Of a DNA stretch of 64,000 nucleotides, positions 11,851 to 24,800 are shown piece by piece. Source of the stretch: Phalacrocorax aristotelis (Eukaryota; Chordata; Aves; Suliformes; Phalacrocoracidae). Position numbers and translations under genes: made by a program. The stretch spans positions 1,347,001-1,411,000 of the forward strand of contig NC_134282.1 of the NCBI RefSeq assembly GCF_949628215.1. Reading direction: 5' to 3'. Positions within the stretch are counted from its first letter, which is position 1. The number at the start of each line of letters is the position of its first letter. The notes beneath the pieces were generated by a model that saw nothing but the letters and a program-made list of their open reading frames with translations, searched no databases and was not told the origin of the DNA.

Positions 11851-14800
11851 CTATGCTTCATTCTCTGGAAAACAATCAGAAACAGCTAGAGAATATGAAT
11901 GACTGACCTCTATATATATGGAGAAGGAAGATAATCTGGCCTTTTACTATTTCTTTAGGTCACAAAACTAATTGTAAGTTTTTATAGATCCTCTGCTCAT
12001 GGATTAAAAAATTATGACCTGTATTTTATCCTATCTTGTGCTTTCAAGCTCACTGTAGTGGAGCTATTTGGACAACTCTTTTGCATGCATAGAGTTGGAT
12101 GATTGAGCCCACAAGTTACTGCTTACTACTCATCCAGACAGGTGAAAAAGTGGGAATGCTTGCTACTCATCTGGAAGGCTACCCTTTTGAAAGACCAGTC
12201 ACAAGGACTCTGGAAGTATCAAACAAAATGTACACCAATTGCTACTGAGGGGGATATTCAGCAGAAAACACTCTGAGAACCACTGCCACAGCCAAAACTA
12301 GCTTCTCCAGAATCTGAGAATCTTTCATTTTCAAGTATATTGTTTAGAAAACGCTGTGACCCATAGCTGCATATACTGTTATAACCAAAAATACAGGATA
12401 TATAAGTGGGTTTGAAGCAGAATTTAAGGCTTGTCATTGCAGATTTCAGCTCCATTATTCCAGAAAGCTTTCAAGGCAGAAGGCTCAAAAAAGTTTTGAA
12501 ATCTGCAATCCCCAGTTTAGAAAATATAAACTGTCTTTAGAAGAAAATAGGACCCTTCTGCCTTCAAATGAATTCTTAGCCACTCCTGTTAGCTGTAAGA
12601 AGCCTTTTAGCTTGCCAGAATATCTGCAGGAATGTCAGTCATAGTTCTTCTAGCTACAAGGAATGATAAATGGACACATTTCTCTTATTGTTTTAGCAAG
12701 CAAGATTCCCTATAATTAGAAGAATTCAAATGCAGGTGCAATGGCACGAGTCCCTGAAACTGATAAAGAGTAGAGAAACGTAGTTTATACAAAACGCTCA
12801 AAATACCAAGCTTTTCAGCTATTTTTATTAATATAATATGTGGATCGCAGCAGAAAGATGGCGATGAGTTTGATGTCATGTAGAGTGAGCATTAATTATG
12901 GTATACAAGTAATAAAATAGTACAGTAACTTTGAAATACTGTTTAAAATTGTCCCACGCGCAACTCCTGATTATTACATTGATGTTAAATAATCATTAAA
13001 ACCAAGCTGCAAGTTTCCTGTCCATTAGTCAGAAACCAGTCTCCAGAGATAACATAAACAATACATAGCGGAGACTTGAGACACTAAAATCACACTCTTA
13101 TCAGATTTTTTTTAAAAAAAGACAAAAATTAAATTCATGAGGGAAATTCCATGAGACTAAAGCAAAAACTATCATCTCTGAGACACAACTACACGTGATG
13201 TCTGAAAAGTACTTCCATGGGGCAAAATACGATGCAGGTACTAAGTCAGCCCCTGTGGCTAAGTTGCCTGAAGGTTCCTAAGTGAGAAGTAGGAAAGGAC
13301 TCCATCATCAAAGGGGATTTCTCTTTGTAACTGTAGTTGCAGTTTTGCAGTCAAGAAGCTTACCTTTTCCTTTGCCAGAACTTCTGCATTATTTTCACAA
13401 TTTGCTTTGCATAACATCAAGAGTAAATTTAGATGAAACTGTCAATCGTGGAATACATTATTGCTTCTCTAGAAGAAACCCCATATCTCTAAAAATTAAT
13501 CAGAAGTGAGCTTAATCGCCCCTAGGGTATTCTGCCAGGAGGCAGTTTCATGGCTCTATTTACAAATATCATCTTCAATGGAAATCTGCTATAGTGAGTG
13601 CAAGACAATGGTCTAGTAAAAAGAATGCAGCCAACAAATGGATCACAATGTTGACTGGCTCAAGTTTCATAGAAAACCATAAGGCATCAAAAGAAAAGTT
13701 AGTGAAAAATGCCCTAATAAATTACTGGGGTTGAAGAGAATTTTGCAGGTAGTGGGAACTCTTTGTTATTGCTCAAATAAGGATTTGTTTTATGAAAGTA
13801 CAGCTGTACATACATGTTGTTACATTAGAAATTATTTTACAGCATTTTCACAAGTCCTCCATGATGGTATATTTGGAGGAACCTGCAGTGACTAGTCCAA
13901 CAGAAAGTACTGAGAACACAGGAATTCCCATCCTGGACTGAATCAAAGGTCTCTTCTCTAGTTCTGTCTCCTGACAGTGGCCTGCAGCAAATATTTTGGG
14001 AATAGCCTAAGGATAGGGCAAATACAGACAAAGGCAGGCTCCCCTTAGAATGGCATTTGTGATCTCTAAAAAAAACACTTGGGGAATCGGAGGAGAAAGG
14101 AAGTATTCACGCCACTTATTCATCAAATGCATGCTCAAAAGAAGGTACTAAGTCCATGCACTTGCCTGATTATACACTTAGGTTAAAGGTATTAAAATGC
14201 CAATAGCGAGCTGATGAAAATAAATCAACGGCCACAAATGGTAAACTTTTGCAGATCAGGCTTTTAAATTACAAATTCTTCAAGGTGTTTGTCTTCCTGA
14301 CTGCAAGATCTCTGTCATGCTCTATTGTTTGTTCCATACGTGTCTCTCAGGGCCTGATCTCCTCAAAGCTTTTTCCTGAATGCTCGACTGGGTCTAGAGC
14401 TGGGAGCACCGAAGTGAGAAGTATTCCAGCCTTCAGGAATTACCTACAGGCTTACTCCCAAATTCCAGTAATCTCTCTGCCCCACTCCAGCTACCACTCT
14501 CCCCTACCCTGTAGCACGTTTCATTGGAGGCCTGTGAACAGACGCTTGGCCGTGTCTATGCCTGTCGGCAACACACCTCCAGACTGTTGTTTTCCAGAGG
14601 GTCTCCATGGAGTAGAAGCAAGGGACGGCACCTCATATTCATCCAATTTGTGGCCCTTTACACTTCCTTCTCAACATAGGCACCCAAGAAGAGGAGAAAG
14701 CAGCACATTCCATTGGCACCCTCTCTTTATGAGAAATGAGAATTTTTGATCTTAGGAATTAGTATGTCCTAAAGTTAATGAATTACTAGGTAATATGGAA

Positions 14801-15104
14801 TCAGCTATCAGTTTCAAGTGCCTATTATTGTTTTAATAACAACTAACAGAACCTAATTTTTAAAAAAATTCTAGGAAATAACTGTGTTATTTCAATCATT
14901 CAGCACTTGATGCACATATTTGCCTCCTTCTCATGCCTGAAAAACACCTACCTCCACAAATCTCCATAATTAAAGGAATTTTCCATGGAGGTTTCCAGAT
15001 ACGCAAAGACCTATCTTCCTTTCCTGCAAGGAGTATTTCCTGCAATACTTTCTCAAACATTCCTGTATTCATTTAACAAAAATATAGGCACGTGTCATGG
15101 CCAG

Positions 15105-15132
15105 TATATTTATATATGTGTGTGTATATACA
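15105..15132. repeat. TA/TG microsatellite
   Basis: A TATATATGTGTGTGTATATA tract. Simple repeat only. Confidence 0.8.
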
Positions 15133-15379
15133 GACACATAAATTCATAGTTATATAAATACACATAGATATAAACGTACAGAGCTTGCTGGAGATGCTTG
15201 CTTGGGCCACGCACAGTAGCTTGTGTTGATGTGTAATGAAGCACCACTAGACAGAACAGTCACTTGTGGCAGGTAGCTAAGAAATTTAAATAAAGTAAAC
15301 TCTCAGTATTATCAAAATTATACATTTGGGGCTGTTAGCATGGCCTAGAAAAAGATGAGGACAGGCTCATCTCATTAAA

Positions 15380-15960
15380 TGAGAAGAAATAGTGGAATTA
15401 GCTTGAATCTAATTACAAGCCACACTATCTAATGTAAAAACATGACTGTTTTTTCACTCCCATTCATTTTGGCTAGTAATTAGTTTTGGCCTCTAAAATG
15501 CCACCCTTTAATCATCCAAACACAGATGTGATTTGCCGTGCAATTTAATCTTGCTTTAATGAAGAACTAATGGACGCATCGCAAATTACTTTCCCTGTTG
15601 GAGAAAAATTCTATTTCCTGCTTTTCAAAAGATCAAGAGTATCTTGTGATAATAGCCCAAGCGGCCCTGGCAGCCTCGTCACACAGAGCAAACAAGCTCT
15701 TTTACTCAACTCCCAATTCAATGGAGAAAAAGAGGCTACAATTAGCAACAAAGCAGGGGAAACGCGGCATTACAGCCGAATCACTTTCTGCAGCTCAACC
15801 CCCAGCAACCACTGCCTTGTTAGAGCCAGGTCTAAAGTGTCAGGAGCGAACAATGTGCTGTGATAAATTACTCTCTTCAAACAGCTGCACTGCTAATTTT
15901 CAATTATACACACAAATGGCTCTCAGATTGGAAGAAAATGGAGTGCATGGGGAGAACAGT
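15380..15960. other. Conserved-element-like noncoding block
   Basis: A complex, non-repetitive sequence with several homeodomain-type cores (CTAATTAC, TAATTAG) and E-box/CAGCTG-like sites. Two overlapping open frames here (97 and 139 codons) have no recognisable domain and are treated as chance. Conservation is a guess from texture only. Confidence 0.2.
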
Positions 15961-17813
15961 AGTAGATTTCTATGTTTGTTTGGTGGTGAGTGTGGAGGCG
16001 GGAGAGTGACATCCTGAAAAGAAAGCTGTAGCATGTGGAGTCGCTATTTCAACACCAGATGATGAGCCCTCCCAAATCTTACAGAACCTGGTGGCTTCCT
16101 TTTCACATCTCTGCTAGGCTGATGCAGAAAAAGAAGCAGAACAAGTTAGATCCATTTTTAGAGTACATAGCTTTGACCATTGGCCACATCAGTAGCCTTG
16201 GCAGCAGATGCAAAACAGCCGAACGACTTGGAGGCACAGGTTCAGATCCCAGAGGAGCTGATTCCCTTTCTCTGCTTTTCGACAGAAAGGCAGTGGATTC
16301 CATGTGCTTCTTGAAGTGGGAGATGGGCTGAAGTACGTGAACCCATGATTCTGTGTGGACACTGATCATATGACGTGTTTGGTGGCAGCACCAATTTCAC
16401 CATGATGAAGGTAAATCCCATTGCCATACGATCAGCTATTGTGCCACATCCTGATGCTGGTGGATTCAGATGACAAACTGCAGAATTTCCTTGGAAAAGG
16501 TGCTAGTGAAAATGTCTAGGAGTCTTGTTTAAGTCACAATTCCTATTTTTAAGCATTTGGGATAAAAAAGGCAATATGGATGCACAATTAGGATTACTGT
16601 AAACAAGATGTGGCTCAGCTTCAGTAAATTACAAAGAATTGACAGTGATTTTTTTCTTGTCTTAAAAAACTTCACCATCCCACTGAAGTCAAGAGGTATA
16701 CCTTAATTTGGCCCAATATACTAAAGTTTTCATTGATGCTTCATCATGATTTGTTTTCTAATAGATGGGAAACAAGTAACAGAACTCTACAAATTCAAGC
16801 AGCTGGCACCAAGGTAGAACAATCAGTTCAGTACAAGTTTTGCAAGAAAAGGAAAAAGGTAGCTGTTTTGCCTTGTGTTGTTTTACTTGACCTTAATTTT
16901 GATGAATTACAGCACTGGGGGCAGGAGGGGAGGCAGGGGTGGTTTACAGGTTTTTCACCTGCCCAAACTTAGATAACTTTAAAAACCAGCTTTCTTTAAG
17001 ATTTGATCCTCAGATTTCATGATTTGATTGTTGCTATCAAAATTGATGCCCAGAAAGTAAACATTTAAAATCCTTTCAAAATCTTGGGTAATTGTAACAC
17101 TTTCGTAAGGCTAGAGAGAGAAAAAGCAATTAGGGCTGACGGGAGTAGGGAATCTACCATTTTTAAATGGCAATATGTTGCCTAAACCAATGACAAGGTT
17201 CCTAAAGTTCTCTGTAGCACAGTGTCAGCCATTTGCCAAAAAGGGCTACTGAGCACAGCTCTCCGAAAGACATGGGAGCGAGGGGAGCCCCGTGTGCGCA
17301 GGGAACCACGCAAAGGTAGATTCTCAACAAGTGCAAGTTACTGTAGTTCCTTTGATTTCATTATGAAGCAACAGCTTTGCAATTTACACCCTTTAAGGTT
17401 CTGGTTCATAATGTTTTCTCTTAGCCCACCTTCATTAGCTTCATACTAACCCTAAGTTCAGAGTGAGTTTTGAAACATTTTATGGTAATTGCAGTCCATA
17501 GTATCCCTGAGACAGTCAAATATAAAATACGTTATTAAAATGTTTATGGAAAGGGTTGGCAAAGTCATCAGATTTGGTTTATAAATAGCTATCATTTCAA
17601 ATGAAACGGGCAAAAAAAATCTAGTTGATTTTAATACTTTTCAGCCTAGCTTTTTTTCTACTTCCAATAAATGCTAACATTGTGTCTCCTAATTATAAAG
17701 CGCATTACCATACAAAAAGGATTATTTTTAAATTTAAAAATGCCAGTCACAATTTAAAATTACTTTTCTCAAATATGGCTCCTCAGAGAAGCTAAAGAGA
17801 GAACAGAAAGTAA

Positions 17814-17838
17814 GGGGGGTTGGAATGGGGTGGGGGGG
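17814..17838 (+). other. Potential G-quadruplex motif
   Basis: G6, G4 and G7 runs with loops TTGGAAT and T allow a four-tract G3+ quadruplex on the plus strand. It is isolated in AT-rich DNA. Confidence 0.45.
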
Positions 17839-18730
17839 AGAGGATGCAATATTGAATTGTAACAAGACACTTTTATTTTTTTGCTGAAGTGGGATTTCAC
17901 TCCCTCTAGTTTATAATCGTTACAGAAATTTAAACCTCAAACCATTTCAGTCCAAGCTTATACTAAGCTTGTTAGTGGTTTCTGATGCTGCATATGATAG
18001 TGCTACAGCATTACCATAAATCAGCAGAATTAACTATGATCTTCAGAAGCATGCCTGAAAGTGGGTGACAGAAGTCTGCAATTTGGTGCTCTGAATATTA
18101 TGATAACATTCTATATTAAATGTTTATAATCTACTTAGAGCTGAGCTTCAAGTATATTTTATATTTGTGCTTTACCCAATATTAGAAATCATGGGCTATT
18201 ATGGCTTCCCATGCCTATGTTGTTTGTAATACCTAAAATTAAAGAAAATATAAAAACACAAGGCGAGCAAGTTTGTTTTCCCACCAATGCAATGTTATTA
18301 ATATTAAGAAGTTAAAGTTTCCCTACAGGTTTGAAAATCTAAATGCACCTTGCAATAAATATACTTTACTCCTTTCCATTCATATATAAAATAATCTACA
18401 GCACTGACCGGATTTCAGAAACTCCATCCTAATACAATTTCCAAACTCTCTGCTGGTATTCGAGATACAGACTCAATTTTCCTTCCAGTCTTCGTAAAAA
18501 TAACATATCTAAATATTCATCAAAGAGTAAATAATGATGATGATTTGCAGAGAATAAAACCACAAACTCAACAGTTTTGATAACCAGTACAAAAATCAAG
18601 GTTGCCACATTACACAAAGAAATGTTCTGATCCTAAGCAAGCCTGATCCAAAATTTATAAAAAATAGCACTGCCCGTATGAGGTGGGGAACCCTATTTCT
18701 GCCCTATTCCAACTGCCATCCTCCCAACTT

Positions 18731-18755
18731 AAAAAAAAAAAAAAAAAAAAAAAAA
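18731..18755 (+). repeat. Poly(A) tract, 25 A
   Basis: An unbroken run of 25 A. No retrocopied coding sequence, polyadenylation signal at the usual distance or target duplication was recognised beside it, so it is recorded as a simple repeat. Confidence 0.8.
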
Positions 18756-20799
18756 GAATTGGACTAGCTAGTATTTTCCTACATGCATATATAATTACAA
18801 CTGGCAGCAGGATGCGCTTTTATCAGAATGCCTCCGGATGGATACAGTAGTCCTGCTGCATAAACAGTCTGGGGGGACAACGAACTATATATCCTCCCTA
18901 GCATAAATCAATATATCTCTGGGCATCCTAGCAAAAGTAGGTTGAATTTGCAGCAGCCGAGAATCTAACTTCATGACTTTTCAAGTAATTCTGAGCATGA
19001 GCTACCAAACAATGTTGTGTTTATTGTTGAAAATTATGGTTAAGAGCAGCCTTCTTCAGATTTAGACTACCAGAAATATCAGCTAAGTAGGTGAACCTGC
19101 ATATTTTTTTTCTGAAAGGACCACATCCATACCAACATCAGCAGGCTGAACTTGCTGTGCTAGCTACCAGACGTGGAAGGTGAGACACAGACACCTGTCA
19201 AATTTTATTGTGTAACAAGATGATTTAATCCCAATTTTAGAAAAGTTTTATCATTAATGGACAAGAAAAGCAGAAGCTAACAAGTCCTTTGCTGTTTCTG
19301 CACTCTTAAGGCACCAAATTACCCACCATCTCCAGAGACAAATGGCAAACAGAACCAAAATGCAGCCTCCACAGCATGAGTCCTGCGTTCTCCGGTACGC
19401 CCGGATTATTAGGACCCTGCCCGTAGGCTCTTACACACAGCTCAGGAGGCAGGTGACCTGATCCAAGGAGGTGTGAGGAGTGTGTCCTGTTGGGGGCTGC
19501 TCTAAAGGTTGCTCCTTCAGAGCACCGCAGGGCAGCAGGCAGGAGTCTCTGCGACTCAGTCTTTCTGTAAGCAAGCACATTCACTTGGCTTGCACTGAGC
19601 TGTTCAGTATGCACAGGGCTCTCTAGGATCTCAGACGTGACCTCACATTGCTGCTGGGAAGATACAACGAGCACCAAACAACACATTTAAAATACGGAAA
19701 AAAGGGAATTACAGGCAAATATGTCAGAAAATTGAAAAATAGTACTCAGTGTCTTGGGTTGATAACTGCCGAAAAGAAAATGATCTCCTGCAAAGATCAC
19801 TTCATAAATTCTAACAAGGCACTAAGACCTATTGATCTGCTGCATAAGCATGGGTCGTGCGAGCTAGAGCTGCCTAGAGACAGCCCAGCCAGCTTTTCAG
19901 TCTGTCTCAATCCCCTTTCACACGGGCACACCCCACACTTGCCTTTAACAGCTGAGAAATTTTGCCGAAACTTTTTATGCTACTTATGGTGTTAAATATA
20001 AGCCAATATAAATCTATGTATCTGCCTAGCCCATGAATCTTCAACCTGAGTTATACTGGAAAATAGGGACAAATCAATACAGCAACATCTGTGGATGAAG
20101 TTTGCACCGGTACGTGTCAGAAGGTGAAAAAGCACCGTGTTTCTGGTCCATTCTTAACAGGAGTGGCGTTTGTAAACAGTGTCTTTCATATTTTGTCTAC
20201 TCAATGTACCCTCTCCTCTCCGGGGCCAGATTTCCTGCCTGTGCCGTACACCCCCCGCTTGAAACCACACACAGACACCTATGGGTCTTGCCCAAATGGC
20301 CCAGCACTTCTCCTGGAGCCATATGCACTTAAGTCGTGTTGATTTTTCAGTGGTTCGGTACCATTACAATTAGCAAATGACCTTGAAGGTGCAGCATCAC
20401 CACTGTTTAACACGAATTACGCCAATGGGAAAACAACTGCATCCCATAATATATGGCAGGTAAAAGAGAAGAAAATGCAACCTGTTCTTTCTTTACTTTA
20501 GTTCCCATCTAGGCTAGTTTGAAGGCTCTTTCCTTTTTTTTTCTTTTTTTTTGATTCAGAACACACTGAAGTGTAGATGAACACTCCAGCAAGTTGGTTT
20601 GCTCTAAGTTTTATTAGAGCTTTTAAGTTTCTTTAAGCTGCAGCATTTTCCAAGTGAAGGATGAGAGCAGGGATTTACCCTCACGACATCCACTGAAATA
20701 TATTTTTTTGTGCTAGTATGAAGACTACAAATTAGCATTTTGTGATGTTCCTGAAATTAGAAGCCCCATGAACTAACCATTTTATGATATTTATGCTTT

Positions 20800-21010
20800 G
20801 CTTCATAATGCATTCTCCACAGATGAATCAAAGGGCCAAATGCAATTGCTGTTGTGAGATAATAAAGCATGAAGTGTGTTTGGAATTAAATTTACATAAG
20901 ACGAAAGATGGTGGGAAAGTTTATGATGACAGTAACAATCGGTGAGCGTACCGTCGTGCTGGCTTCTCAGAAACTGCTGAACAAAATACCGCATCATGAG
21001 CATGAATAAT
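20800..21010. other. Conserved-element-like noncoding block
   Basis: Contains GATGAATCAAAGGGCC (TCF/SOX-like), GTAACAATCGG and GAATAATTAAAG in high-complexity sequence. No coding or repeat explanation. Conservation not tested. Confidence 0.2.
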
Positions 21011-21464
21011 TAAAGCAGTATCTGGGGATTCAATCAATTTAAGAAGGAAGGAGAAAAGTTTCCCCATATTTTCCTGAGTTTTATGATCAGAGCTTTGTCT
21101 AGGACCTGCATCAGAGTTATTTCCCAAAAACAGTCTCATAATGCTGCGTAGCTTGCTGGTTTTGTGTTTGCCTCTCTCTGAGATGTGTTTTACAGTTAGC
21201 AGAAGGTCTGTTGGATTAACCTAGGCAGAACCCCACACAGAGTTCCTGGATTCTGGTGAACCTACAGTTTCGGCCTTTCATTTTCCACGTTTCAACTCCA
21301 CGAGTGCCCCTGACCCCTCTCTGCTGCTCCAGAAAGTCACTGGAAGGAGGCACCCCCTACCTTGCAGAATATAGTCATTGCAGTTGTGTCATAGTGTGGT
21401 ACAGGGACTTCTGCCTGTCCCATTGCCCAACGCCTTGTGAGCCCTCAGAATGGAAATGCACGCG

Positions 21465-21880
21465 GTAATAATTAGTATCATTCACATATTCAAAGTACCT
21501 CACAGATATTAATCAATTAGTACCCCTCTCAACCTCACTTCATATGTTCCATCTCATCCTGCTAGCACCTGGGGGAAACTGAGGCATGGAGAAATTAAAT
21601 GTTTCAAAACCAGCTTTTGCTTTCTGGAACACGTGAGGCATCTGGTTTCAAAGACTTGTATGTCTGCAGTTTTAAGCTGAATTTATTTTTGAAGCATGTG
21701 AATACTAAGGCCTTTAAAGGCATGGCTAGTTAGGCACCAAATATGAGACAAATCCTTTCACAAAGCAGGTGACACTACTCTTCCCAGCGACACTTCCCCC
21801 TTGGGGTCACGTGCCACTTCGGTAGAAGAGGCAGGACTGGAATTCAGGATTTCTCAACTCTTAAATCTATTCAGCCATAA
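21465..21880 (-). mobile_element. MIR-like SINE remnant, apparently split by about 190 bp of other sequence
   Basis: GGGGGAAACTGAGGCATGGA and GAAATTAAATG at 21571-21601 match the reverse complement of the MIR core CCTCTGTGCCTCAGTTTCC. The preceding part resembles the MIR tail. The other half, CTTGGGGTCACGTGCC and AGGCAGGACTGGAATTCAGG with TTCTCAACTCTTAA, appears at 21800-21870. The roughly 190 bp between do not fit MIR. Confidence 0.55.
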
Positions 21881-24800
21881 AACCTACTTAAAATAGTCAT
21901 TATTATCTAGGAATGACACTTCCAGTTCCATTCCTGATCATGCTGTAGCCATCTGCCAAAGCAGAGGAAGCCAGAAAGACCAAAGGAAGGCATTCCCACA
22001 AAGAGGACAGCACATCTGTACAGCGGCTAGTGCCAGGTCTTATCAGCCGGAGTTGAGTGGCTGGTCACAGCTGTAGGAAGCATGACAAAATTCAGAAATT
22101 AAAATTCTGGAAAGTTTTAAATAGTATCAGTTGCCGCATGCTCAGTTTTTCTTAAGCATCAGCACCAGGTTTCTCTAGAGCACGAAAGGAAGTCTAGGTA
22201 ATTGCAGTTAGTAAATCTTGCTCCCCTGCCCTGCGTGCGCGGAACCACTGCTGACTGGGGATGGCACACAAACACTGACAAGGGAAGGGGAGGAGAGGAA
22301 TCACACTTCCAAGGAGTTTGAAAAAACACTGCTATGTTCAAATCACATATAAGCTCAATGGTGAGGGGTTTTTGGCCTGAATGGTGTTATCAATTATTAT
22401 CCTGTGGATAGTCTCACTGGAGGATGGGCACCATGAGAGCTCATCACGGCACAGCCTACAACCTCTAAGTATTAAATTAAGAAAGAGGAGGGTTTCCTTT
22501 GGCTGATGAGAACAAAGGCAGACCTTTTCAGGTCTTTACCCTGTGTCCATGTTATACAACCTTTAAGACAATGACAAAACCTCACATCTTATTCGTTAAG
22601 GTCTCACTGAGTTTCAGAACACTCTGAAGTTGGAAAATATCTTCAAATGTATGTTTCTTAAAGAGATTAGAGAGCAGAACTCTAGTTAGCTTTTGTCTGC
22701 CTGTTTTGCTGAGGGTATTATTCTCAGAGCATGCAGGAGATGAATGATCAACACTGAAAACCTTGACGCTTCTTTAAATGCCTTATTTTCATTTTTTAAG
22801 CAATATGACAGCAAGAATTAGTACTGGCTCTTCTATTTCAATAATGGTAGTCATGTTGAAATGACAACAAACATCATTACATTTACATGCACATTTATGT
22901 AGACAAAAATTGTCATTACTTATTTTGGTGGAACATTTTATAATTTGCCCTATAAACAAATGAAATCTGTATAAGCTGTTTTTAGCCTTCGGCAGTATGT
23001 CAACACAAGCAACTTAGAGCTAGACTTACTGACACTTACTGGAAAATATATCCTTCCATTTTTAAAACGCTTAAGATTAAAAATATAGTATTTATTTTTC
23101 AGTTTTTAATAATACAGTGAAAATACTTTTTGATTGCTGGCTGCAAATAAAAAGCAGATGGTTGAATGCCCATAAATGTTATATATTTAAATGAAAATGG
23201 GGGAAAAATAAAGACATACCCATGTGCCTGTTTTGACTTTAATATTTTAACTAAGTAGGAAATAAAATACAACAAAAAATAAGATGCAAACTGAGAAAAA
23301 AGTACACCTTCTTTTAGTCTACTTGGAGTAAAAAATTATTCTAATATTCTTCTACCATATTATTGACTTTCTCTGTTCTCCCTTCTGTCTCTTGTCTGTG
23401 CTCTAATCGCTGTTACAATCGACTTAAATGGTTTGTATTACCCTACAGAAGTCTTATGGTTAAGGCTGTAAGTGTTGGAGCACTTTGTATACGTATCTGT
23501 TAAGCATCAGAGGTAAATGGGAATACTCCATAGGAAAAAAGCATTTCCTAGCACTGGAGGAGCTGAACTGGCTTTTCTAAGAATTACTTGTTTGAATGTA
23601 CAATTGGATAACGCCAGAAGAGTCAGGAAGTATCTGGGAAGACTATGGAATAGTCAGACAGAGCTCCAGGTCTACTGTGCAGGTCTTCCATAGCTACTAT
23701 GGGGTGTAGAACAAAGATAAAAGAGGGAGATCAGCTAATTAAGCTACAGAAGACAGTGCAGGAACAAACTTGCTGTTACATTCGGTTTGTCATGAAAATT
23801 TTTCCTGGCAGGAGGTCTTGGATCAGGTTCCCAACAGAGAATGTAGGACCAGAGAACTGAACTTGCCTCAGGATGGAATTTCAGACATTTGTGGTCAGAA
23901 TTATGTGACACATCAGTGACTGTGAGAAGCACATTTAGTGGTCTGTGATGCTCCAGATAGTCTTGCCCTATGCTTCTATGCTAGGTGTCAGCATCCTATC
24001 AAAATGAGCACTGTCGGGTCACTTACGGGAGGTAGGTCCAAGACAACACAGAAGGGAGAAGGGGTGATGTGGAATGAGAACAGATGCCTGTCCTTGTATT
24101 TCAGCTCTCCCATGCTAGCAGGAGCCATATCGCAGCAGATGGTGGCAAAATGGCTGTGCACCTCGATACGGAAGTTTCAGATTTTTTGTATTTCTTCAGT
24201 TATTTCTTCTCTTCCTTTCACACATTCACTAACAGCGTCAAGGGATTGCAACAGGGAAGGACTTCACAAACCAGGCTGTGTAAAGGGCCTGGCAATCTAT
24301 CTGCTTGAATGTTACCATTTGAATTCTAACCATCATCATTCAATACACCAGCTGAATCCATGTCACAACAGAGCCAAACCCCATCCCTATTTATCCTCAG
24401 CAAAGCCTGAAGGACCTCTGTTGATGTCAGCAGAACTATTTGGCATTTGCTTCAGTATGGCCAAGACCAGTATTTTCACCTGTGAAGAGAACTTATAGTT
24501 CTCTTTGATATCAAGTCTGTTTTCCATATTGGTTACGTTGGACCAAACTCTGCTTTTAAAGGAGAGCATTATATACCTGGGTTAGCTTTGCTGAGGTAAA
24601 CATAGTCATTCTACATTTACAGCCATGCCGTTTGCCTGAGGATTTTATTTTCCTATTAAGGCCTTTAGTAGTCAAGATAGCTCTGTAAAAGCACAATATA
24701 AACTTGGCTATCAGAGTAAACCAAGAAAAAAGTCATGTAACATAAAAAAGTCACGTAAGTGTGACATACATGAGTGCTGATATAAGAAATTGAATAAGCA

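Larger units (their letters stand above)
11851..21464. other. Intergenic, no gene seen
   Basis: Noncoding. The longest frames (166 codons at 14249-14749, 139 codons at 15598-16017, 126 codons on the minus strand at 19306-19686) show no domain, no codon pattern and no splice partners. An 18-bp AT-only palindrome lies at 17724-17741. A C/T-rich run lies near 20530-20552. Confidence 0.65.

Noticed and set aside
14249-14749. 166-codon plus-strand open frame
   Set aside because: No family resemblance, no codon-bias or splice evidence; consistent with chance in 44 kb.
15598-16017. 139-codon frame overlapping a 97-codon frame
   Set aside because: Two overlapping frames in the same stretch suggest generally few stops, not coding; no domain.
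16230-16265. GGTTCAGATCC, resembling a tRNA B box
   Set aside because: No matching A box, acceptor stem or cloverleaf; at best a fragment of an old tRNA-derived SINE.
23938-24498. 186-codon plus-strand open frame
   Set aside because: No recognised domain, low-information composition, overlapped by other random frames, no splice or promoter context.
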